Shown piece after piece: positions 7,478-12,044 of a stretch of DNA of 12,044 nt. A program made the position numbers and the translations under genes. Location: contig JBFWOE010000094.1 of NCBI GenBank assembly GCA_050250695.1, forward strand, positions 1-12,044, given 5' to 3'. This DNA comes from Ga0077527 sp050250695. Lineage in GTDB: Bacteria; Pseudomonadota; Gammaproteobacteria; Burkholderiales; SG8-41. The notes beneath the pieces were generated by a model. That model ran no database searches, had not been told where the DNA came from, and saw nothing but the letters and a program-made list of their open reading frames with translations. Numbering within the stretch: position 1 is the first letter of the stretch; the number at the start of each line of letters is the position of its first letter.

Positions 7478-8286
7478 CGGCGGCGGAGACGCGTGCACGC
7501 CCGGTGATCGTTGCGCAGTTCTCCGACCTGCATGTGATGGAGGAGGGCGCGTGCAACCGCCACGGCATCAACCCGGATCCGGGGCTCATGCACTGCATCA
7601 CCAGTCTCAATGCGCTGCAGGTGCTGCCGGACCTGGTGATGCTCAGCGGCGACCTGGTCAACGAGGGCAACGAGGCCGAATACCGGCGGCTGCGCGGTTT
7701 CCTCGCGGGCCTGAGCGTACCGCTGTGCCTGATGCCCGGCAACCACGACCGGCGCCAGCCGCTGCGCCGGGTGTTTGCTGAACATGACTATCTCGGCCTG
7801 GGCGGGCGCATCCACTATTACCGTGATGTGCGCGGCCTGCGCCTGATCGCGCTCGATACCGTGGTCGAGGGCGAGGACGCCGGCGACCTCGATGACGCCC
7901 AGCTGCAGTGGCTCGACAGCCTGTTGCGTGCGGCGCCGCAGCAGCCGGCGCTGGTGTTCATGCACCATCCGCCGCTGTCGACCGGTTTCTCGCAGATGGA
8001 CCGGATATCGCTGGAGCCGGCGAGTTCGGCGCGGCTGGGCAGCGTCATCGCGGCGCACCCCCAGGTGCGTGCCGTGCTGTGCGGGCATGTCCACCGCGAC
8101 GTGCAGGCTGTGTGGCAGGGCGCGCTGCTGTCGGTGTGCCCGAGCACGGCATTCCAGGCGCAGCTCAAGTTCGGGCGTGGCAAGTTCGAGGCATCGCGCA
8201 GCGAACCGCCGGCATACCAGTTGCATCACTGGGATGGCGTCGCGCTGGTCACGCACACCGTGGCGGTGCTGCCGGTCGCCGGCTGA
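7474..8286 (+). CDS. CpdA-like calcineurin-type phosphoesterase (probable cyclic nucleotide phosphodiesterase)
   Basis: This encodes a 270-residue metallophosphoesterase about as long as E. coli CpdA (275). All metal-site motifs of the calcineurin-like fold are present: DLH (D18, H20), GD (D60), GNHD (89-92), MHHPP (163-167) and GHVH (204-207). The class III cyclic nucleotide phosphodiesterases share this layout and hydrolyse cAMP to AMP in the cytoplasm with two metal ions. The substrate cannot be read from motifs alone, so other phosphodiesters are possible. There is no signal peptide. The GTG start at 7474 overlaps the aas stop (GTGA), indicating translational coupling, so both are probably expressed together. 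It ends 3 bases before the convergent cytochrome gene, with no visible terminator in between. Confidence 0.85.
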   Translation: MTAAETRARPVIVAQFSDLHVMEEGACNRHGINPDPGLMHCITSLNALQVLPDLVMLSGDLVNEGNEAEYRRLRGFLAGLSVPLCLMPGNHDRRQPLRRVFAEHDYLGLGGRIHYYRDVRGLRLIALDTVVEGEDAGDLDDAQLQWLDSLLRAAPQQPALVFMHHPPLSTGFSQMDRISLEPASSARLGSVIAAHPQVRAVLCGHVHRDVQAVWQGALLSVCPSTAFQAQLKFGRGKFEASRSEPPAYQLHHWDGVALVTHTVAVLPVAG

Positions 8287-8289
8287 AGC

Positions 8290-9150
8290 TCAGGGTTTTT
8301 CGTCGGGCAACGCGGGTATGGTGCGCAGGTAGGCAATGATTGCCGCCAGGTCTGCGGCGGTGAGCTTGCCGGTGGTGTTGGTCACCACTTCACCCATCGC
8401 TTCTGCAGTGACGTCGCCGTCGGCGGTCATGCCGGTGGTGAGGAAATCCTTCAGCTCGCCGTCGCCCCATTTTTTCAGCCTGGTCGGCGTCAGGTTGGGC
8501 ACGCCCTTGCCGTCCGGTCCCTTGCCGCCGGCGAGGAAACGGTCGCGTTTGAGGCCGCCGAGGAAATTTCGCGGCGTGTGGCATTCGCCGCAATGGCTCA
8601 GCGCATTGACCAGGTAGGCGCCGCGCCCGACCGGCGTTGCGGTCTGGCTGTCGGCCGCAGTCGGTCCCGGCGTGAAGAACAGCAGCTTCCAGCCCCACAG
8701 CAGGAAACGGAAACCGAACGGGAATTTGAGGTCGTGCTCCTGGTTCTGTCGTGCACTGGGCGGCAGGCTGCGCAGGTAGGCCCACAGGTCGCGCAGGTCG
8801 GCGTCGACGATGCGCGTGTACGACGTATAGGGGAAGGCCGGGAAATAGTGCGCGCCGTCGGGACGCACACCCTGGCGCATCGCGCGCACGAAATCGGCCT
8901 CGCTCCACTTGCCGATGCCCGCCTGCGGATGCGGCGTGATGTTGGGGCCGTAGAAGGTGCCGAACGGCGTCTCCAGCGGATGGCCGCCGGCGAAACGCAC
9001 CGCTTTTTCGCCCTTGGCGGTGTGGCAGGCGACGCAGCCGCCGGCGTGGGTCAGGTATTCGCCGCGCTTGGCGTCGCCCTGCGCCATGGCAGTCGATACC
9101 GTGGCGCAGAACATCAATAAAATGAAAAGAGTGCGGAAACGAGTATGCAT
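8290..9150 (-). CDS. Periplasmic dihaem cytochrome c
   Basis: This encodes 286 residues from the ATG at 9150. Two CXXCH haem c sites are visible, CVACH (39-43) and CGECH (187-191), each opening a cytochrome c domain. The GGHPLETPFGTFYGPNITP block and the second domain resemble the cytochrome subunits of membrane-bound alcohol and gluconate dehydrogenases and stand-alone relatives. The N-terminus is a Sec signal peptide (RFRTLFILLMFCATVSTAMA, cleavage after A23), so it acts in the periplasm. In-frame starts at 9159 (ATG) and 9165 (GTG) would add 3 or 5 residues; no clear Shine-Dalgarno decides between them. A hydrophobic stretch FGFRFLLWGWKLLFF (145-159) separates the two domains and may touch the membrane. 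No dehydrogenase partner is encoded here, so its redox partner is unknown. Confidence 0.88.
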   Translation of the reverse strand: MHTRFRTLFILLMFCATVSTAMAQGDAKRGEYLTHAGGCVACHTAKGEKAVRFAGGHPLETPFGTFYGPNITPHPQAGIGKWSEADFVRAMRQGVRPDGAHYFPAFPYTSYTRIVDADLRDLWAYLRSLPPSARQNQEHDLKFPFGFRFLLWGWKLLFFTPGPTAADSQTATPVGRGAYLVNALSHCGECHTPRNFLGGLKRDRFLAGGKGPDGKGVPNLTPTRLKKWGDGELKDFLTTGMTADGDVTAEAMGEVVTNTTGKLTAADLAAIIAYLRTIPALPDEKP

Positions 9151-9198
9151 TAGGATCATGGCCACAGTTTAGCGGATCATTACGATTTCGGGTGTCAC

Positions 9199-9230
9199 AA
9201 AAAACAAGGCCCCGCGATTGCGGGGCCTTG
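9199..9230 (-). terminator. Rho-independent terminator after the cytochrome c' gene
   Basis: There is a perfect 11-bp GC-rich stem, CAAGGCCCCGC (9205-9215) with GCGGGGCCTTG (9220-9230), and a 4-base loop. On the minus strand a run of six T residues follows (9204-9199). It lies 20 bases beyond the stop at 9251, ahead of the dihaem cytochrome gene. This is a textbook intrinsic terminator. Confidence 0.93.
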
Positions 9231-9250
9231 CATGAGCGTGCTGACCGCGC

Positions 9251-9706
9251 TCAGTTTTTCTGCCGGAAATCGTTGTGGCAACCACCGCAGGTTTTGGAAA
9301 CAGCTTTGATTTGCCCCTTGATGGCTTCATCGTCACCGCTGCCTGCCGCCGAAGCCAGCTTGGCGACTGCGGCTTCGAAATTCGACGCTGCGTCCTTGAA
9401 TTTCGCCGAATCGCTGTAGACCGCCGGAAGCGCGCGGCTCTTGACGTCCTGGGTGCTGGCATTGAAACCGTCCCACGGCATCTTGCTCAGTGCGGCGAGG
9501 TAGCCGGCATTGCGTTTCACGGTGTCGGCGTTATACGGCACCTTGCCCTGGGCCATGCCGCCCAGCGGGCCGAAATATTTTCCGATCAGCGTCATCGCCG
9601 CCTGGCGCTGTTTGACCAGTACTTCAGGTTTGGCCTGCGCGAGTGCGCTGCCGCAGACGAGCAGTGTCGAGGCGCCCAGGACTGCGGCGATCAATGCGTG
9701 TTTCAT
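9251..9706 (-). CDS. Cytochrome c' (class II cytochrome c)
   Basis: This encodes 151 residues with a Sec signal peptide (MKHALIAAVLGASTLLVCGSALA, cleavage after A23), leaving a mature protein of about 128 residues as usual for cytochrome c'. The single haem site CGGCH (140-144) is at the extreme C-terminus, followed by NDFRQK, the hallmark of class II cytochromes c. KQRQAAM (32-38) matches the conserved first helix, and the body looks like a four-helix bundle. Members bind NO or CO at a five-coordinate haem in the periplasm and are often linked to nitrosative stress; that role is family knowledge, not shown here. The ATG at 9706 has GGGAG about 8 bases upstream, so the longer frame to 9742 is rejected. 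A strong terminator follows. Confidence 0.93.
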   Translation of the reverse strand: MKHALIAAVLGASTLLVCGSALAQAKPEVLVKQRQAAMTLIGKYFGPLGGMAQGKVPYNADTVKRNAGYLAALSKMPWDGFNASTQDVKSRALPAVYSDSAKFKDAASNFEAAVAKLASAAGSGDDEAIKGQIKAVSKTCGGCHNDFRQKN

Positions 9707-9753
9707 TCTTCGGTCTCCCGGTGGTTGAGCAAAACAGTCCATAAACGTTCCGG

Positions 9754-9773
9754 TGCGGGTTTTTATTCCCGCA
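9754..9773. repeat. Inverted repeat upstream of the cytochrome c' gene
   Basis: TGCGGG (9754-9759) and CCCGCA (9768-9773) form a 6-bp inverted repeat with an 8-base AT-rich centre, 48 bases upstream of the cytochrome c' start. It could be an operator or a leader hairpin. The rest of the 177-base gap 9707-9883 also holds the 10-base palindrome CATCCGGATG (9821-9830) and a spaced repeat GCGTCA/TGACGC (9791-9796, 9810-9815). No clear promoter was found. Confidence 0.35.
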
Positions 9774-9883
9774 GGCGCTGCAGTGTAACAGCGTCAGGCG
9801 ACAGCGCGGTGACGCCGCAGCATCCGGATGTGTTTTATATCCCTTTGTTTTTAATCATGAATTTTCGGATGTTGATGTGCGGC

Positions 9884-10297
9884 TCAGTCCCAGCCGCCGC
9901 TGCGTTCGCGTTTGCGCAGGCCCTGTTTCTTTTTGTCATCCAGCCGCCGCTGTTTTGAGGCGCGGGTGGGGCGGGTGGAACGACGCAATTTGGGCGGCGT
10001 CGCGGCGGCGCGCAACAGGTCGGCAAGCCGCGCCCGCGCATCGTCGCGGTTGCGCGCCTGGCTGCGGAAGCGCTGTGCTGCAATCACCAGCACGCCGTCG
10101 CCGGAGAGGCGCCGGCCGGCGAGCGCCGCCAGCCGTGTTTTGACTGCCTCCGGCAGGCTGCGCGAACGCGCGACGTCGAAGCGCAGTTCAACCGCTGTCG
10201 CCACCTTGTTGACGTTCTGTCCGCCGGGGCCCGAGGCATGGACGAAACGCTCGGTGATTTCGGATTCGTCGATGGTGATGGTGCGCGTGACTCGCAT
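9884..10297 (-). CDS. arfB: Peptidyl-tRNA hydrolase ArfB (YaeJ family), ribosome rescue
   Basis: This encodes 137 residues, close to E. coli ArfB (140). It carries the release-factor catalytic motif in ASGPGGQNVNKV (21-32, GGQ at 25-27) but lacks the codon-recognition domains of full release factors. The C-terminus, from about residue 102, is strongly basic (KLRRSTRPTRASKQRR, then KKKQGLRKRER); in ArfB this tail enters the empty mRNA channel of stalled ribosomes so that the GGQ loop can release the nascent chain. The ATG at 10297 gives the family N-terminus (MRVTRTITIDESEI); the longer open frame to 10474 overlaps the divergent gene and is unlike the family. No Shine-Dalgarno is visible, and a -10-like TATACT lies only 9 bases upstream, so the mRNA may be nearly leaderless. 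Confidence 0.93.
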   Translation of the reverse strand: MRVTRTITIDESEITERFVHASGPGGQNVNKVATAVELRFDVARSRSLPEAVKTRLAALAGRRLSGDGVLVIAAQRFRSQARNRDDARARLADLLRAAATPPKLRRSTRPTRASKQRRLDDKKKQGLRKRERSGGWD

Positions 10298-10314
10298 ATT
10301 GGAATGAGTATAAA
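10287..10314 (+). promoter_or_regulatory. Putative sigma-70 promoter for the DUF6152/DUF6644/dsbB group
   Basis: GTGACT (10287-10292) and TATAAA (10309-10314) are separated by 16 bases and resemble -35 and -10 boxes. Transcription would start near 10321, giving a leader of about 38 bases before the ATG at 10359. The -10 overlaps a TATACT read on the minus strand (10312-10307) that could serve arfB, so the two promoters may exclude each other. Confidence 0.4.
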
Positions 10315-10358
10315 GTAGCGCGCCGGAATCATCTGCAACAACCCTGGAGTCTTTTGCC

Positions 10359-10709
10359 ATGACCCGAATCCGCATCCTGTTTTTCGCGCTCGCCGCCGCG
10401 TTCAGCCTGTCCGCTGCTGCGCACCATGGCTGGAGCGAATACGACAACAGCAAGGAACTCCGGCTCACCGGCACCGTCGCCGAATCCGGCTACGAACATC
10501 CGCACGGCCACATCAGGCTGGTGACGCCGGGCAAGACCTGGACCGCGGTGCTGGCGCCGCCGTCGCGCATGAATGCGCGTGGCCTTAATCCCGAAGCCCT
10601 GAAAAAGGGTGCGACGGTAACCGTCGTCGGTTATGCCAACCGCAACAAGCCCGCAGAAATGCGCGCCGAACGCATCATCGTCGGCGGCAAGACCATCGAA
10701 CTGCGATGA
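10359..10709 (+). CDS. DUF6152-like periplasmic His-rich protein
   Basis: This encodes a small 116-residue exported protein. The signal peptide ends with the AXA motif SAAA, with predicted cleavage after A21, so the mature protein would begin His-His-Gly-Trp (H22, H23). A second cluster, EHPHGH (46-51, H47, H49, H51), follows a short strand-rich stretch. The rest (about 60-116) looks like a small beta-barrel, with VTVVGYANRNKPAEMRAERIIV near the end. This pattern matches DUF6152, a family of unknown function, from memory. The His-rich mature N-terminus suggests metal binding, which is inference. TGGAG lies about 10 bases before the ATG. The stop overlaps the next start by 4 bases (ATGA), so it is coupled to the membrane protein gene that follows. 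Confidence 0.82.
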   Translation: MTRIRILFFALAAAFSLSAAAHHGWSEYDNSKELRLTGTVAESGYEHPHGHIRLVTPGKTWTAVLAPPSRMNARGLNPEALKKGATVTVVGYANRNKPAEMRAERIIVGGKTIELR

Positions 10710-11194
10710 CCGATCCCGGTGCGCCGCTGGCGGCGATCGAACGCCTGCCGCTGGCCGTGGCGATGCGCCACGAGTTGTGGCTGTATCCCATCGTCGAGAT
10801 CATGCACATCACCGGTTTTGTGACGCTGGTGGGATCGATACTGGTGCTTGACATGCGCCTCCTCGGTTTGTCGAGCGGAATTTCCGTGAGAGCGCTGGCG
10901 CGCCACGTGCTGCCCTGGTCCTTCGGTGCGCTGTTTTTGATCGTGCCCACCGGCCTGCTGATGTTTGTGGCCCACGCCGGCGACCTGATCGGCAACACCG
11001 CGTTCATCATCAAGATGTCGCTGCTGTTCTGCGCCGGCATCAACGCCGCGCTGTTCCACGCCGGCGTGTTCCGCAGCGCGGCTGCATGGGACAGCGGAAC
11101 CGCGGTGCCGGTTCCCGCGAAAATCCACGCCTTGATCTCGCTGCTGATCTGGATCGGCGTGCTTGCCTGCGGCCGCCTCCTGGCGTACGTTTAG
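10706..11194 (+). CDS. DUF6644-like four-helix membrane protein
   Basis: This encodes 162 residues with about four hydrophobic helices (roughly 25-50, 68-90, 97-121 and 140-160), so it sits in the inner membrane. The pattern RHELWLYPIVEIMHITGF (21-38) with H22 and H34, followed by VLDMRLLGL, matches my memory of the DUF6644 family, whose function is unknown. Other histidines in or next to helices are H67, H90, H118 and H141; paired His residues could ligate haem or a metal, but no established motif proves it. The ATG overlaps the stop of the DUF6152-like gene by 4 bases, and dsbB starts 3 bases after its stop, so the three are almost certainly co-transcribed. I infer that the periplasmic partner and this protein act together. 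Confidence 0.8.
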   Translation: MTDPGAPLAAIERLPLAVAMRHELWLYPIVEIMHITGFVTLVGSILVLDMRLLGLSSGISVRALARHVLPWSFGALFLIVPTGLLMFVAHAGDLIGNTAFIIKMSLLFCAGINAALFHAGVFRSAAAWDSGTAVPVPAKIHALISLLIWIGVLACGRLLAYV

Positions 11195-11197
11195 CGC

Positions 11198-11698
11198 ATG
11201 AATACACGATTCGGTTATGTCGCAGGCTTCGCCATCTGCGCGGCGCTGCTCGGCTTCGGCCTCTACCTGCAGTACGTCGACGGCCAGGATCCCTGTCCGT
11301 TGTGCATTTTCCAGCGCGTTGCATTCATCGCGCTCGGCGTGGTGTTCCTGGTCGCGGCGCTGCATGGGCCGGGCAGGACCGGCGCCATCGTCTACGCCGT
11401 GCTTGGCGGATTGTGCGCTGTCACCGGCGCCGGCCTCGCGGCGCGCCATGTCTGGCTGCAGAGCCTGCCTGCCGACCAGGTGCCGGCCTGCGGCCCGGGA
11501 CTGTCATACATGCTCGAACAGTTCCCGCTGATGCGCATGCTGGAAAAAGTCCTGACCGGTTCCGGCGAATGCGCTGAGGCGGGCTGGAAATTTCTCGGAC
11601 TGACGATTGCCGGCTGGTCGCTGCTGTGGTTTATTCTGCTCGGCGGCTACGTGATCTGGCTGGCCTGGCAGGCGCGCCGCGCGCCGGCTACGCCCTGA
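11198..11698 (+). CDS. dsbB: Disulfide bond formation protein DsbB
   Basis: This encodes 166 residues, four transmembrane helices, and both periplasmic cysteine pairs of DsbB: the CPLC motif (C33, C36) in the first loop and C98 (VPACGP) with C125 (SGEC) in the second. The Q-R pair after CPLC (R40) matches the quinone-contact Arg of the family. DsbB reoxidises the periplasmic thiol oxidase DsbA and passes the electrons to quinone in the inner membrane. No dsbA is in the window. It begins 3 bases after the preceding gene with no clear Shine-Dalgarno, so it depends on the operon. Its last 11 bases overlap the end of the convergent YdcH-family gene, leaving no room for a separate terminator. Confidence 0.95.
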   Translation: MNTRFGYVAGFAICAALLGFGLYLQYVDGQDPCPLCIFQRVAFIALGVVFLVAALHGPGRTGAIVYAVLGGLCAVTGAGLAARHVWLQSLPADQVPACGPGLSYMLEQFPLMRMLEKVLTGSGECAEAGWKFLGLTIAGWSLLWFILLGGYVIWLAWQARRAPATP

Positions 11699-11897
11699 TG
11701 TCGGGCGTCAGTTGCCGTTCCAGCAGGGTGATCTGGTCCTTGACCAGCAGCTTGCGTTTTTTCAGGCGCTGCAGCTGCAGTTGATCCTGCACCGGCGACT
11801 GCAACAGGCGATTGATCACGTCGTCGAGGTCGCGATGCTCGAGTTTGAGTTCGGCAATGCGCGCTTCGATGGCTTCGGTTTCTTCGCGGTCGGGCAT
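11688..11897 (-). CDS. YdcH/DUF465 family small protein
   Basis: This encodes 69 residues with the DUF465 (YdcH) pattern: LKLEHRDLDDVINRLL (about 17-32), then LQRLKKRKLLVKDQI (42-56) and a C-terminal LTPDI. The chain is charged and almost wholly alpha-helical, probably a coiled-coil hairpin in the cytoplasm. The function of the family is unknown. The length is typical (60-80). The ATG at 11897 is the natural start; no strong Shine-Dalgarno is visible in the GC-rich sequence above it. Its 3' end overlaps the dsbB 3' end by 11 bases in convergent orientation. Confidence 0.88.
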   Translation of the reverse strand: MPDREETEAIEARIAELKLEHRDLDDVINRLLQSPVQDQLQLQRLKKRKLLVKDQITLLERQLTPDIRA

Positions 11898-11998
11898 GTG
11901 GCGGCGGTGTATCGCAGGGGGAGTGCAGTATAGGACGAGACGCCGGCACGGACAAGGCCGAATAAAAATAAATTATTGATTTTAAAGGAATATTTAAT
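11898..11998. promoter_or_regulatory. AT-rich divergent intergenic region
   Basis: These 101 bases separate the YdcH-family gene from the plus-strand gene at 11999. Bases about 11961-11999 are almost pure A/T, unlike the flanks, as expected of a promoter and leader. An AAAGGAA Shine-Dalgarno (11984-11990) precedes the ATG by 8 bases. I could not assign -35/-10 boxes with confidence. Confidence 0.4.
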
Positions 11999-12044
11999 AT
12001 GCCCCAGACACTGCAAGTGAACGGGCGCGCGCGCGAAACCAGCG
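11999..12044 (+). CDS. Start of an unidentified CDS (3' truncated by window)
   Basis: An ATG at 11999 with a good AAAGGAA Shine-Dalgarno 8 bases upstream opens a frame reading MPQTLQVNGRARETS up to the window edge. Fifteen residues are too few to identify it. The LQVNGR pattern is reminiscent of the N-terminal strand of [2Fe-2S] small subunits of the xanthine dehydrogenase/aldehyde oxidoreductase family, but this is only a hint. The abrupt change from AT-rich leader to GC-rich codons supports a real start. Confidence 0.5.
   Translation, partial: MPQTLQVNGRARETS

Noticed and set aside
5318..7498. 726-residue open frame on the minus strand opposite aas
   Set aside because: It is antisense to a full-length Aas with all motifs. 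Its composition (rich in His, Arg, Gln and Ala without domains) is typical of the shadow frame of a GC-rich gene.
7444..8256. 270-residue minus-strand open frame opposite the phosphoesterase
   Set aside because: It is a shadow of a gene with all calcineurin-fold metal motifs, with no motif in the antisense frame.
10298..10474. N-terminal extension of arfB
   Set aside because: It would overlap the divergent DUF6152-like gene head-on, and the ArfB family N-terminus matches the start at 10297.
10631..11449. 272-residue minus-strand frame opposite the DUF6644-like and dsbB genes
   Set aside because: The plus strand carries clear membrane helices and DsbB cysteine pairs; the antisense frame is low-complexity, rich in His, Gln and Arg, and fits no family.
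11816..12016. 66-residue minus-strand frame across the AT-rich gap
   Set aside because: It overlaps the YdcH-family gene in another frame and the promoter-like region, and shows no family resemblance.

Overview
The window is a dense, GC-rich stretch (AT-rich only in short intergenic pockets) of a Gram-negative, respiring proteobacterium. A betaproteobacterium is my best guess, from the nuoM-nuoN gene order, cytochrome c', DsbB, ArfB, a YdcH-family protein and a DSF synthase together; no taxonomic marker gene is present, so this is inference. I see no rRNA, tRNA, CRISPR array, insertion sequence or phage gene.

Layout. Bases 1-2053 (+) hold the end of the complex I operon: the 3' part of nuoM and complete nuoN, closed by a hairpin at 2065-2088. 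Bases 2088-5041 (-) hold a two-gene signalling unit: an RpfF-type DSF synthase (crotonase fold), then a 643-residue protein with a MerR-type helix-turn-helix, a PAS domain and degenerate GGDEF and EAL domains. Divergent from rpfF across a 315-base AT-rich gap with a near-perfect 23-base palindrome lie aas (acyltransferase / acyl-ACP synthetase) and, overlapping it by 4 bases, a CpdA-like calcineurin phosphoesterase (5357-8286, +). Bases 8290-9706 (-) hold a periplasmic dihaem cytochrome c and a cytochrome c' separated by an intrinsic terminator. arfB (-) follows, then a tight plus-strand set: DUF6152-like periplasmic protein, DUF6644-like membrane protein and dsbB (10359-11698). A small YdcH/DUF465 gene (-) overlaps the dsbB end, and a new plus-strand gene begins at 11999 and runs off the window.

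How the genes may work together. The most interesting part is 2088-8286. RpfF would convert 3-hydroxyacyl-ACP to a cis-2-unsaturated fatty acid signal and also release free fatty acids by thioesterase action. The MerR-PAS-GGDEF-EAL protein replaces the usual receptors (RpfC/RpfG, or RpfR) and looks like a candidate one-component DSF and/or c-di-GMP sensor that could bind DNA directly. Aas could re-activate fatty acids released by RpfF, a role filled by the acyl-CoA ligase RpfB in Xanthomonas. The CpdA-like protein could add a cAMP link. The family calls are strong; the circuit is inference.
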